From Apostichopus japonicus (taxonomy: Eukaryota; Echinodermata; Holothuroidea; Aspidochirotida; Stichopodidae), in contig NC_092572.1 in assembly GCF_037975245.1 (NCBI RefSeq), positions 22,248,489 to 22,312,488 of the forward strand: DNA of 64,000 bases. The letters run 5' to 3'. The notes beneath the pieces are model-generated. The model was not told the DNA's origin. It did not search any database and saw only the letters and a list, made by a program, of their open reading frames with translations. Positions 47,878-60,227 of this stretch are shown here, piece by piece (the first letter of the stretch is position 1; every line of letters starts with the position of its first letter). Both the position numbers and the translations under genes were made by a program.

Positions 47878-49726
47878 AGGAGCAAGTTTCCCTCTCCCGA
47901 GTCTAGTCCCCCAACAATATAAAGATGTTTGCTTTTACAAAAATGAATATTTCTGATTTATTAGAAAACTAGGCCAAAATTTCTCTATTGTTTCATAGTT
48001 TGACCTAAACTTTGCTTCGTTTGGAGGAAATTTGGAAATCTTTTACATTCACCCATAACATATCTTCATATTGCTCACAAAATTCTCTATCCATTGATAA
48101 CAATGACATAGAGCCCAAATACAGGGCTCTGCAGCATAAATAAACTGACAAATTGCCCTGGATAAGAGAAAAAGAGGGTCAACGAAATTTGCAGGTGTAA
48201 CATGAAGTTATATCAATTCAGAGCAGTGGTATTTCACATGCCCCAGAAAGGACAATACAGTCATTGCCCTGCCCCCCACCCCCCCTGCCCCCCTAAATAA
48301 TATTTGGGGGAATATGCCATGTCCAAAAATAAATAGATTAAAGATACACAACTATTTGACATTCTGTTGACTGTATTTCGGCTGGTTTGAAGGATAAGCA
48401 ATCTGGAAACGATAGAAATAGCAGAACATCAGAGGGCTCCCATTTCACCCTCTCTTCCAACAGTGGCCCTATGACAGGGCCCTTGCCCTCAGTCTATCAT
48501 GGCCCAGTGCTCAGAGCATACACCTCTGATGCCAACTTGCATTTCTGCATTCTGTGCCCCCTCTCCCCCCTCCCCCCAATATTGCTCTCATTATGCTGTT
48601 CTTATACCCCTCACTCCGAATGTCTGGCAACACAAGTGATTCAGAGATAATTGCATCACAAGAATTTGTTATCATTTATTTCATTCTTTTAACATAAAAT
48701 TGAACTTTACCACACCTGATACATATGTGGAAATAAAATTTTTGGAAAGTTTCTTTTGTGTTAGTGTGAAATTAAGTAGAACAAAAACGGATAAAAGCCT
48801 GACTTCATGCATTTATTATAAATAATTTGGTTTGCTTTTGTCATTCTCCAGGTCCCATTAGGTGGGATTGGTTGTATTTCTCAAAGAAATTTTAGTTTTG
48901 GTGGTGGTCCAAATAGGTCATTGGAAATGTTTAACCAAAAAAATAAGTTAAACAAGTTTTCAAAACTTTGATTTGTGACCTGAAAATATTAACTATCTAT
49001 CTCAAATTTTTAGCTTGAATTTATTATTTTGCATTTCTGCATTTTTTCAGTTTTTTTTTCCAAACCGTTTAAATATAAAAAGGAAAATTAGTAGGAACAA
49101 GTCAAAATTTGATGTTTCGACTGTTTGCCTGAAAACATTGACTACTTTATCCAAAATTTTGCTTAAATTTGACATCACATGATCCTACCTCCAAATTTTC
49201 AATAATTTTATCAAGTGGATGAAGGTCCTTTTTCTTTTAGTCCCACCTTCCCTACCCTTCCCTCCATCCTGCCTCCCATCCCCTCTCCCTCATCCCCCTC
49301 TCACTTGTGAATTCCAAGAAGGCCCTGGTACGGGATAAATTTCCCTGTCAGTAGTCAGCGTGTGCTCTACTCCAGAAGTCATTGACCAATCAAAACAACT
49401 GATGGTAGCCATAATATCACCATTATATCAACTTTATCAATAAATATTGTGCAAATATTGATCTAACCAGATGACCAATTTTGGTATCAAGTGTCTCTTA
49501 TACTAGCTGGGCTATTTTTGTTGCCCTGGAGAATTTTTTTAACTCCATTTGAGAATGAGACATCCCACTATGCCACAACTTTGATTGACAATCTAGGGCA
49601 TTAAGAGACCAGGTGAGGCCATACTGTACCAGGTCAGTGGTGGATCTACCAAACAGTAAGCTGAAAGCAATAAACCTGCTTGTTCAAGAATGGCATGTAA
49701 TAATTTCTAAAGATGGATAGGGTGTA
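47878..49726. other. No gene recognised
   Basis: C-rich patches at 48268-48295 and 48555-48580 and a C/T-rich tract at 49225-49310. The plus frame 48387-48650 is not recognisable. Confidence 0.45.
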
Positions 49727-49733
49727 TATTTAA

Positions 49734-49812
<79 letters not shown>

Positions 49813-49875
49813 CATTCAATATAATAATATTTTATATATATATATATATTACATTCAATATAATAATATTTTATA

Positions 49876-49933
<58 letters not shown>

Positions 49934-49975
49934 TATATATATATATATATATTACATTCAATATAATAATATTTT
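49727..49975. repeat. AT-dinucleotide island with an embedded 24-bp motif
   Basis: TA runs are interrupted three times by TACATTCAATATAATAATAT followed by TTTA (at about 49811, 49850 and 49953). The minus frame is an artefact. Confidence 0.95.
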
Positions 49976-51582
49976 ATGTATGTTATTCATACAGCACAGG
50001 TGACTTTCTAAGTAGTATATCATTACTTAACTATCATAAAATGATGCACAGGAACTTCCTAAGAGTCCTAATTCTGCAGTTGTAATAATCACTTCTGGGG
50101 ACATTGTTTACAAACCCTGCATCTCTCTCTTGTATAAAAGAACCAATTTGCCAAAAATGTTATTGCATATTGTCAAGTTCCTCATTTTATTGCTCCCTAA
50201 AGTACCTCTAGTTATACCCAGCTTCCCTAGTATAAGTCCAATTTTAACAACCACAATAAATTATATTTTTTCCATCTCAATTCTACGGGGTGTTGTCAAA
50301 GGGTAACAGAAGGATCGTTTTGTGTCATGCATGGACAACTGGCTTCCTATTGGTGATATGGGAGGGAAAGGGTATACTGTTCAGTAGAAGTGGATTATAG
50401 AAGAAAAAATATGAAAATTACAAATGCTCTCAGGTAGGTGGATACTTTTATGATAGTTGATAAAAAAGTAACACATTGTAGTCAGCTTTTACGTTTGTTA
50501 ACAGGTTCAACTTGACAGCATGCTAGATATGTGCAGAGGACATATGATGAAGCAAGTATTTTATGTAGAGTTGTGTCATCAGGAGTGGTGTAATACTAAC
50601 CATCACCAAAAACTATTATCTGCCGCGACCAGTTATCACAACTAATTGACTGTGAAGTTGTTGCAACTTGACTGTGACTTCACTTTTCACATGCAAATGA
50701 GCTCGGCCGCAACTTTGCGGGAGAGATCCCTACTGCTGGAAGGAGTATACAGGATATTTTTACACTGAGGTAACTGTAGTTCACCAGCACTTAAAAAAAA
50801 AATAGTTTGGAATAAAACAGATTTTACTCAGCCATCAATAGTTGGTCATTTTTCATTGGAAGGCGGGCAGCTATATTAGATAATAATTCCAGTCCTTTAA
50901 CTAGGCTAGTAACCAAACTGTTATATTTGTTCCCTTTTTCCCCCAAAAAATATGTACAATATTGAATTCCATTGCTTGCTTTAGGCTGACTGTGGACCTT
51001 AATGGAGAATGGTCGCAGGCATTCTTAAGATGAACTGAAACCGTGATGTAGATAAAAAGTGCATCGTGAAGTCATGGAAACTTTTTCATCGGTTTCTTGT
51101 TTGCATCAATAAGTTCTTTTCCTTGGAGGCTTTTTGCAATTTAAAGCTGGGAAGTCTGAGGAAAGCATATATTTATTTATTCCAGCCTATAGGGAAGGCT
51201 GTAATAATTGATAGGGTAAGGGTCTATACTAAACCTTAAGTTGTTAGGTATTAGATTAGGTTTGTACCTTACAGTATTAAGGGATCACCAACCTAGCCTG
51301 CACCCACATCATGTTACTTACTCAACCCTTTAGTATAAATTATACTATTCATCCATGTAATGTGGTTTAGTTTAATTTAACTAAACTTGACTGTGTTTCT
51401 GGGATGTTAATTACAGTATCTTTGCATATGAAATGCATTCTCTTTTTGTATTAACATAACAATGATGCGCTAAAGGTTCTTGTGTCAATTAAAAAATTAA
51501 CATTAATAAGTATGAGATTGTGTTTCTAGCCATAATTGCTCTTAGAAGTTAAAAATTATGCAGTCATAGTTGTCAGGGAAGA
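49976..51582. other. No gene recognised
   Basis: Unique AT-rich sequence with no frame over 60 codons. Confidence 0.5.
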
Positions 51583-51907
51583 TTAAAGGGAGTGAAGACT
51601 CGCGCACAAAGAAACGTCTCATGCCGGTAATCTGACCTAGTTTCGAATGAGGTGTAACAGAAGTGTTAGACACCACCATCGATCCCAGAAAATACACACA
51701 CAGCTTGCTACCGTCGGTAATTAGATACTAGTGTATAGTCAATACATACAGCTACGGTCAATACCCACAACATAGTGTAGATAGCAGCGATGGACATCTC
51801 AGGTCCAGATAAAAGATAACAAGGTATCACGTTTCATTACTGTCTGCATTTTGAAGCGACATGAACAAAACATCACTTTGCAAGCAACGGAAAGTTAACT
51901 TTTTCAG
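51583..51907 (-). mobile_element. TTAA MITE family, copy F (truncated)
   Basis: Starts TTAAAGGGAGTGAAGACTCG and is collinear with the reverse complement of copy E, but ends within AAAGTTAACTTTTTCAGA, losing the last roughly 40 bp including the terminal repeat and TTAA. Confidence 0.9.
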
Positions 51908-54125
51908 AGTTGTCGGCAAAGTGTTGAAAGAAAGAAACCTAAAGATGCTATTAACTCAACCAAAGGGACGAATATTACAAAAGATGTTGACAGTTTGTTT
52001 CCTCTGAAACTCTTTACTGAAGCTTCTTTAAACCTTGCTGACAGGCACCATAATTCATCTTTTTCTATATTAACCTTCTCTTACAGTTTGTTTTCCCTCA
52101 TTACATATATATCATCTCTTCTTCTGTTGTTGTCTTGGTTTCTTTGCATTTTATTTTCCTCATCAAGTTTTTTTTTTCATTCCTTCCCTTCTTTACTCTT
52201 CTTGCTCAGTTCTCAATTCCCGGTAAAATGTTAATGTCATCAGTAATGCATGTCTCGAAATGAGAATAGGAAAAATAGGAAGATTTATGGGCTTATTAAC
52301 TTCACTGCCACAATATCTGCATTTGGACACGTTCCTTTTTAATGAAGGTTTTTTTATCTTTTTTTTTATCTGATTCTCCATTTTTAGCATATATGCATTT
52401 GCCACATCTTTCAGTTCCTAGCAGCATTTTTTCTTCTTATGAATTCTTCCCTCCACCCCCCCCATCCCCCCCATCATTTTCTCTTTTGTGTCTTTTATTT
52501 ATATGTCATACACAAGTCTTTCTTTCAAAGGCTTGGGGTATCATTGATCAATTAGATCAGAAAAAGTAGGTAGATGATGAATTATTGAAAAAGTAGGTTT
52601 GTCATTTCTTAAAGGTCAGTTCATTTAATGTACCATTAGAATCAATATGCCTTTGTGTGTTGAAAATATGTTATTCGAAGTTATTTTTATGGTTAGAGTG
52701 TGTTTATTCCCAGGAAAAGTAAATCAGATTTGTTATTCTATCATCGTGGTTAAGTATAATTTGTCTATAGTATACAAGTGTAGAGCGCTCCTGACGCAAT
52801 TCATTCTTTTTTAACTCAAGTTGTTGATCTAATGCTTTGCTGCCCAAGCAAGAATTTTTCCCATAAATGAATGATACAGTCATATCGCAATTGCTCAACA
52901 GATGACAACAATCATTTGTGTTAAATTCTTTGCAGAAAGTAGACCAAGCTGGCCACTTGTGGTATTGAATAATCTTGCAACACTTACACGCAAACTGTTT
53001 TCTATTTTTTTCTTTGTCTTTCCTTTTCAGTTTTGCCCTCCCCACCCCCACCCCCCTCCTCCTCCCATGTTGCTGTTGTTGTTTGTTTGCCTCATGGCTA
53101 TCCACCCCAGGGACATAACATTGCAAACACAACATATTACTTTCAGATTGTGTTGTGGAGGGTCAAATACGATAAGCATATTCGTCATAGATTAATTTGC
53201 TGTGTTTTTCATTATTTTTCATGACCTATCTGATCAATTAAGCATCTTTTATCCTTCTTAGGTAGTTAGGTGTTAGGTAGGATGGATGTAATGCTGTACC
53301 CCAAACCCTCACAACTAGTTATCATGTAGAGAGGTAGTATCATGCCACTGATGTGGGCATGAGAGAATGCTCTTACATGGATTCATGATATAATTTGTAA
53401 GGAACATTCCATCCATGTTTAGGAGTAGTTTGGCAACCTACACCTGACAGCTTACAGCCCTATGTCATTATGTCTTCAGTTTTACCAATTGATTTGTTGA
53501 TCTTTGCACAGTTTTGTGAACATTCAGAAACTTTAGAGGAGAAATATCTACAAACTTAATGTATGCAAAACATAATTTTGTGATGCAAATTATTGGACTT
53601 TCTGTCCGAGGTTTTCTTCCAGCTGAGGCTCTCAGTATAAATAACCCTGCTATAGGGCTCATCATAATAATTTCAACAAAAACATGAGACATATTAAACT
53701 AAATTTAAATAAGAGTAACTTCAATGATAACTCCATTTCTCAAGACAGCAAGACTTTCAATGACTTGAAAGAAATTGCAAGCACATGCTGAAGGTGCTGA
53801 ATAGGTTTCTATTTTTCTGGTTCCCTTGGAAACCGTTGAAATTGTTTTCCTAGAAGCATTGAAGCTTAAATCTGTGCTAGGTGTGGAGTTCTTCCTGTCC
53901 CACTTTTAATGCTATGAGAAAACCCTATCACAAGATCTCGGGGAAGAAGCCAAAGTTATGAGTTATGGCGAAAAGAAGACCATTATTCATACTTTAATTA
54001 TCTCTTGTATATCTAGAGGAAAATGAGTGGTGTGTTACTCAAGCAACAAACCAAGCATGCAATCAAATCTATTGATGTTTTGAAGAGACAGTTCTTTAAA
54101 CTTGAAAGGATTTAAATGTTCTTAA
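51908..54125. other. Mostly unique sequence with pyrimidine tracts
   Basis: Contains T/C-rich patches (52140-52200, 52440-52490, 53000-53070). The one notable frame (52704-53135 minus) is listed separately. Confidence 0.4.
52704..53135 (-). CDS. Unrecognised 143-codon minus-strand frame
   Basis: Among the longest open frames not caused by a repeat. The first 50 residues are low complexity (KQQQQHGRRR, then KLKRKDKEKNRK) from a pyrimidine tract on the other strand. After that come cysteine pairs (FACKCCKII, NDCCHLLSNC) and a charged stretch (QLELKKNELRQERS). No known zinc-finger spacing is evident. It could be a coding exon or chance. Confidence 0.15.
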   Translation of the reverse strand: MLCLQCYVPGVDSHEANKQQQQHGRRRGVGVGRAKLKRKDKEKNRKQFACKCCKIIQYHKWPAWSTFCKEFNTNDCCHLLSNCDMTVSFIYGKNSCLGSKALDQQLELKKNELRQERSTLVYYRQIILNHDDRITNLIYFSWE

Positions 54126-54345
54126 AAATATGAATGTATGTATGTATGTATGTATGTATGTATTTTAGATCCTCCTGCAAGCACAAACTCGCGAAGAAGC
54201 CATCATTGGGTTATCAAAGCTGCAAGCTGACCGAAGTGAGTCTCTTAGATTCATATTAAACGTCCATGATTACGAATTGTCAATTGTCAACAACTCTGTA
54301 ACTTGACGACATACATTAATCTTGGACTCGAACTCGGTCCTATTG
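54126..54345 (-). mobile_element. tRNA-derived SINE, minus strand
   Basis: From the left: an (ATGT)n tail reversed, then ATTTTAGATCCTCCTGCAAG, GAAGCCATCATTGGG, CTCTTAGATTCATATTAAAC and the reversed box B (GACTCGAACTCGGTCC). The box A end is missing or replaced. Confidence 0.85.
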
Positions 54346-55367
54346 AGACTATAAGCGGATCCCATCGAGACTATAGGGTTCATGTGAGTTCCATTTGTTA
54401 ACATATTACTCTGTGTAGAAATGTCACATGACATCCAAGTTTAAAAAGTACTTGTATCCTTTTCACATTCATCTCTGGCGAAAGAAAAGATACAAAATTT
54501 CCTCTAAAGATAATATTTTGACTCTTAAGGCAATTCCAATTCTTCTTTGAGGATACCAGAACATCCTAAATGCTTTTAGCTGGGAAAATCATCAGTTTAA
54601 TCATTCTTGAGAACCAGGTTTTCTCATGATATATTTTTTTTCTAATCCTGCTGTCCTCGGGCAAATATAACAAGGAAAAAGACGCAAAACAAACACAACC
54701 AATAACCATCTGCCCAAAAAGTTGTTCTTCCTTAAAACATGTATTTCTTTTGAAAAATATTCCTTCAGGCTTTTGGAGTTTTACGAACAGACCCAGCTTT
54801 TCTGAGCAGAACACCAGCTAGAACTGTTAAATGACCTTTCTCATGGATGGACAAAAGTAAAAGGAATGGTTGGTTCTAATTCATTTAGCAGGTGTAGACT
54901 ATTACTGCTTCCATTAGCGATGAAAAAAAAAAGCTCTTTAGTTCGTATAAACCACCCTTGTGTCAATGCTCCTTGCATTCAAACCAGCCACACTGTTTTG
55001 CCATTGGCTAAATCTCTTCTGGTGGAGTCCATTTTTGAAGAGGTGAATAGAATTAATCACACCTCATTGAACATGGGAAATTTGAGACATGGGGGGAAGG
55101 TGATTATGAAAGATATAGGAAGAAAGGCTAGGAAAATAGTAGAGGTGGTCATGTTCTGTGAGAGAGTTCATAGGTTCATCTTACATCCAGTCGACTACAT
55201 TTATTTCATCAGGATTTGTGTATTGAAAACAATGTTGTGCGCTCCTCACCCCCCCTCTCCCCACCCTGCCCCACCCAACAACAGACACAAAAAAATGTGG
55301 TCTGGTATTAAAGTTATATTTCTTTAAACTCACACAGATTGTAATTTGAGTAAAATGATGTTATGGT

Positions 55368-55402
<35 letters not shown>

Positions 55403-55792
55403 GATGCATTCATTCTATATTGACATTTTATATCTTGTTTTGATACTATTGTGATGTAAAACAGTCACACAATCATGATAATGCATTTTTTGGAGAAGGT
55501 TTTGGCTTATTTGCAGAGATCAAGCTAATAAAAACTTAGATATAAGCATTGCATGTCCCTTCTTTTGGACCCAACTTACATTAATTGGAAGCATGTTGTG
55601 TGGGCAGGTATATTGACCTTTATACCATTCACAACTGTACAGTAAGTTTTATACTGGCTAGGTATGGTATGCAATCACTGTGACTACAAATATTATGTAA
55701 TATCTGTTTCAAACCATGGAAAGACTGACTCCTCCACTCACAAGTAAGCAAATTATTCTATAATATAATACTTCCAATAATTTCTACAACCT
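54346..55792. other. No gene recognised; 153-codon plus frame
   Basis: The plus frame at 54866-55327 starts MVGSNSFSRCRLLLLPLAMK, weakly like a signal peptide, but has no recognisable domain. An (ATT)n microsatellite lies at 55371-55402. The minus frame at 54566-54814 is unrecognised. Confidence 0.35.
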
Positions 55793-56239
55793 GTGTTTTA
55801 TGTTTTCCATAGCCCTAGTTGTGAGGTACTTGGGATTTGTTTCTTAACAATAAAGTTTGCGTCCACCGTGACGGAACTCAAACAATTTGAAGATTTTGCA
55901 TCCCTTGGCGAAAACATTGTATACTGGATGCAGAATCCTGAGTTCGTAACAATGCTGGTTTTGATTCTGACGTGCTCTAAGTTTCTTATGACAAAATTCC
56001 TGGTTGATAGTTTCATTTGTTGCAAACCACACGGAAGAACCAAAGGGACATTGATCAAATATTCCACCAAATGGTGTTTTCCCCTCTTCCCATTCAGAAG
56101 TAATCCGTTATCGGTAATTGCAATATTAAATCATTTTGTTTTTCCTGTTTTCTCGACGGAGTGGGCCGCCTTTTATATGCCCTCGTCAAATGATTTTCAA
56201 ATTTGTCTCGAGTCATTCCTGAGGACAATTGGCGCCTAG
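55793..56239. other. Open frames on both strands with a TATA box on the minus strand
   Basis: A 148-codon plus frame (55793-56239) overlaps two minus frames: 55798-56070 (90 codons, VLPCGLQQMKLSTRNF) and one ending at 55844 that is open from about 56112 (SEWEEGKTPFGGIFDQCPFG then SSVWFATNE). The minus strand carries GCATATAAAAGGCGGCC near 56165-56181, a good TATA box upstream of the minus frames. None of the proteins is recognised. The minus FATNE frame looks most protein-like to me. Confidence 0.3.
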
Positions 56240-56534
56240 CTTGGGACTGAATCTAGATGTGAAACACTGGCCATCTGGGATGGTGAGGAATGCAGTGGAA
56301 ATTTCAAACTGCCATGGTTCAAGGTTATAAATTAATTCTGAAAGTTAAGGAATTGATCACCTCACAGGCCATTGGGAATGCTTTGACAATTGTAGTCCAA
56401 TGAAGTTGTGTAGTTTACATGCCTACCCTGTTCCGGGATCAGAGGTCTATATTATTGGATCCAGGCTATAAAATGTAAAGCAGTGTATGGGAATTATTGT
56501 GTCTTCACTCCTTTAAGGATACATAGAAGGACCC
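56240..56534. other. No gene recognised
   Basis: Unique sequence. Confidence 0.5.
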
Positions 56535-56542
56535 GCCTATAT

Positions 56543-57147
56543 TAAGGTGACCATATTTTCCTAACTGGAATCAGGGACATTTATTGCATGACTGATATGG
56601 GGGAGGGGTCTAAGGGGAGGGGGTGTTTTTTTTTTGGAAAATTTTCAAGTGCCTAAGGTGCTTAGATGTAAACTGGTGATACTTAGAAGCACTTTTTAAA
56701 TCAATTTTATTTTCAAAAATGTAGCTTTTTCTTATATGAAATTCACTTACTTTACATGGTTCTTTGAGAGCTTGTGAGTTGCTTGTGTCATAAATTCGTG
56801 ATCAATTGGTCTTAGTGTACTTCTCTGAAGAGTGTATTTTCTTCAATACTTTATTGGTGCTACTGAGCTTAGTGCTGAATTCCACACAAGACATACTGAA
56901 ATGGGTTCTGACTTTCCACTGTTTCTTCTTTACACTGGCCCACCTGAAATACTGGTTACTTCCGTTCTGCGACTGCACACTTGACTAAATTTTGTTTTTA
57001 CAATTATTTTACTAATAATGTGGGATATTTTCGAAATTCCTGAACATTTTGACGAATCGGGGACATTTTCGGGGACACTTGTTCATCAGGGACAGCACAC
57101 TGTAATCGGGGACTGTCCCTGAAAATCGGGGACGTCTGGTCACCTTA
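56543..57147. mobile_element. Non-autonomous element with 8-bp duplication, 605 bp (hAT-like)
   Basis: A perfect duplication GCCTATAT lies at 56535-56542 and 57148-57155. The terminal repeats are TAAGGTGACCATATTTTCC and, from the right, TAAGGTGACCAGACGTCCCC. Near the right end a subterminal GGGGACATTTTCGGGGAC block repeats. There is no transposase frame. The 8-bp duplication suggests hAT, although the TAAGGTGACC end is not the commonest hAT form. Confidence 0.87.
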
Positions 57148-57155
57148 GCCTATAT

Positions 57156-58493
57156 GGACTGACATATATTGTAAATGAGATTCTGATTGGTTGGTGGAAG
57201 AGGCCATACAATTGGCTGAGATTAGGTATTATGTGATCTAAGTTGATACATAGCCTAGCCTATTTGTTTTCTTAGCCTAGCTATTTAAATGATCTATTTC
57301 CTTGATGACTTGATCAACTGAGTCTCCACCTAATGGCAATGAGAAGAGGATGGCATTAATTTATACATTGTAGGGATATGAGAAATTGCCAAAAGATTGT
57401 AATATTGGCGTTTTCTTGGAATTACTATCTAATATGCACCCTTTCCACATATAGTAGCAAAAACATGAATTGATTCAGTTGTAAGATATTGTCAAACATA
57501 ATTTTGAAGTGATTTTAACTTTCTTATTATATTTGATTGACTACCTGTTTTAACGTTTCTGCCACCTGAGTTAACTCTAATCATTCAAGCCTAAACCCCT
57601 CAACACAAGCGACAGTTTGAAAAATTCTCGTACAGAAAGAAGCGTGGGAACTTGTAAGTTGAATGGTAAATTGAGCTACTTGACACAGGAAATAGAGGCC
57701 TCCTATGTCTGTCTGGCATTTCATGGTCCATGGAGCTGAAGCGTGTAAGTGCGAAGTACAAGATGTCCTATAATTTGATACTATTTCTTAATTATCTTAA
57801 CACCCTTGCTCAGACTTTGCGTTAACTCTTACATTTTCTCACACTTGACACACTCACTATTCAGCAAGTTAAACAAGCCACACCATAGGAATCCAGGGTT
57901 TACTGGCAATAAGAACTAGTGTTACATTATGTACACATCAAACCATCTCGAAGTAATGATACTTTCTAACAAGTTTGCTGACTTTTTCAGTATCGTGTTA
58001 GTGTTAACTTTACTAAACCTAAAAAGATTAAATTTGTTTCTTGGTCATTTTTGTTAATCATCTCTTCTAGAGTCAGTCTTGCAACAATTGTCCCTTCATA
58101 CCTGTTACAGTAAACCCATTAATGTAAATAGGGCCCTTCAAAATTCATGCAGTTTTTTCAAACTTTTGTATATATAAAGGCAAAAGTTAGAAATTGCACA
58201 ATTTGTACAGAATCTGTCATTTTTGACACTGGGCATACAGAAAAAGGAAAAACTACCCTTAATTCTCTGTTTCATATATATATTTGAATATGTTGTTACT
58301 GTAGTGTTTTCATGTTTATAGGGAACTAAAGTGGAAATAAGTCTGCTTGTCAGACTTTTCTATGTCATATAAGCACTTTGTTTTGTTCACTTTCATCAGG
58401 TATTTTTCTACGTTGTTTGGCTAATTTGAATGTTGTGCGAACAAATCAATTCAAATCAAGGGAGAGTGACGTTTGTTACTGTTACCAAATATG
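57156..58493. other. No gene recognised
   Basis: Unique AT-rich sequence. A possible small exon lies at about 57699-57747, between GACACAG and GTAAGTGC, but it is short and unsupported. Confidence 0.4.
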
Positions 58494-58786
58494 CAGGGGG
58501 TAGGAGCCGGGGGCACGTGCCCCCCCCCACATTTTTCCAAAATAGCAAATGTGCCCCTTTGATGAAGAACTGTCTTTTGCGCGGACCATGGGTTGGGGCG
58601 AAGCGTTCAAGAAAATTTTGGCCGAAAATGCCTCCCAGATCTCTGGAAATGGCACTTCCAAGGCCTTGTAAGTTGCATCTAAGCATTTTCTATTTTGAAA
58701 TTACTAGCGATATCATAAAAAAAGAATATGCTCAAGGGAGGAGCGGTCGCCCCCTTCGCCCCCCCCCCCCCTTGGCTACGCGCCTG
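58494..58786 (-). mobile_element. Element related to the 39.3-kb hAT-like MITE (inverted)
   Basis: The right end reversed is CAGGCGCGTAGCCAAGG followed by G runs, matching the left end of the 39.3-kb element. The interior (AATGCCTCCCAGATCTCTGG, GGCACTTCCAAGGCCTTGTA) matches that element's reverse complement. The left end (CAGGGGGTAGGAGCCGGG) is diverged and no 8-bp duplication is visible. The 127-codon plus frame across it is an artefact. Confidence 0.75.
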
Positions 58787-59591
58787 GCTCTAGTATTGGT
58801 CTTTGACTATTAATGTGATGGTTATTATATATGTGCATATATGCGAGATTACAAGAAAGGAATGTCTTTTCACCAAGTTTATATATTTAACACAACTGTT
58901 AAGGACTCAAGATCGATGTGATAAGAAACTATTACATTTTGGAGATAAAATTCAAACTTTATAACATCCTTGAAAGGTTCCACGCTTGATGATTGGAGAA
59001 GTTCAACAGGTAATGACGTGTGACAGTTTAGTCCTGCATTATTCCAATTCCAATTATAAAGCCTAACCAAGCTCATTGTTGTCAAAAGTCCTGCAAAATC
59101 AATGGGATTATTTGTTGGGTCACTGCGGTGTGCGTGGCACATCTCCATATGGCTGCAGTCATAGTGGCCCCATATATGCATTTCCACTCAATATAAAGAA
59201 TTAAAGAGAGATGCAGATACAAACTGTTGCTAAGGGTTTGGAGAGGAAGGGGGGGGGGGACAGAATTGAAGCAAATATTTCTTGGAATGTACGACTCAGT
59301 TAATCTGATTTCTTTTAATATTGGGATGGGAGTAAGAGTCTTACATGAAAATATATCTTGTACTGATCACCATAAAATAAACCTTTGCTTTACTCCCAGG
59401 GTTATTACAAATTTATCTAGAGTGGTTTTCTTATTCATCGATTTCCCTCCTATTGGATGGGCGCAAACCCTTTGTGGGAGTAAGTGGAGGTTTGGCAGTG
59501 GTCGTATAATTCCCATCCTAGCTACCACCTCCCTCTCTCCAGATGGAATGAAGTGAAATCCAGAGGTTCAACCGTCATTTTGTATCATCCA
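58787..59591. other. No gene recognised; one minus frame
   Basis: The minus frame 58879-59187 (102 codons, MEMHIWGHYDCSHMEMCH at its start) is mixed in composition but unrecognised. An 11-G run lies at 59249-59259. Confidence 0.35.
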
Positions 59592-59628
59592 GGGGGTGAG
59601 GGTGAGGGGGAGGGGGAGGGGGAGGGGG
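59592..59628 (+). repeat. GAGGGG hexamer repeat
   Basis: GGTGAGGGGGAGGGGGAGGG and further units; a G-quadruplex candidate. Confidence 0.9.
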
Positions 59629-59969
59629 GTTGACATACACATTGAATATTCATGTAGTCTAATGTACACTAGGATAATCTGTAATATTCCGTCTGCCGGT
59701 TGAGAGGGCCCTTGATTATATATTGTGGGGGATAAAGTCCCCCTCCCCCACCCCTGAAATAAACATGTTTCACCCCCTCATGAAATCGTGTTTGTCTTCA
59801 AGAGATAGTTTAGTAGCACTGACTGTACAATACTACACTCCTCTCCAACAAATTTCAGAAGCAGCTCTACAGATTTCAATGATCAAACAAACTAAACCTT
59901 TCATAGCTTCTTCTTTCACCTAAGTAACAGTTTGTAAAGCAGAAAACATATTGATGGTTATTAATTCCA
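59629..59969. other. No gene recognised
   Basis: Unique sequence. Confidence 0.5.
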
Positions 59970-60227
59970 GCAAACACAAAAACATTTTTATAACGTTATT
60001 AAAATGTTTCCTCCTTTGTTTTGATAATGTTATTTGTGGTGTAATAAGTATGTCACGAAAACGTTTTCAGGCTATTATTTCAAATCATTTTTTTCATTAA
60101 AACATGAATATAACATTAATATCTCATAAAATTGTTATGCTGACGTTTTTATAGCACCACATTTAACGTTTTAAAAACATATTTTAAAGGCTCTTTTAAA
60201 AATGTTATGATAACGTTTTGTGTTTGC
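59970..60227. mobile_element. 258-bp element with terminal inverted repeats
   Basis: The left end GCAAACACAAAAACATTTTT and the reversed right end GCAAACACAAAACGTTATCA share 13 or more bases. AACGTT and AACATT motifs recur inside. The target duplication is unclear (AATT occurs near both ends), so the superfamily is left open. Confidence 0.65.

Noticed and set aside
47691-47922. Proline/serine-rich frames of 64-71 codons
   Set aside because: By-products of a 20-bp repeat that cycles through all three frames.
58430-58813. 127-codon plus-strand frame
   Set aside because: Spans a hAT-like MITE and reads its poly-C tracts as proline; the related element at 39.3 kb does not share the frame.
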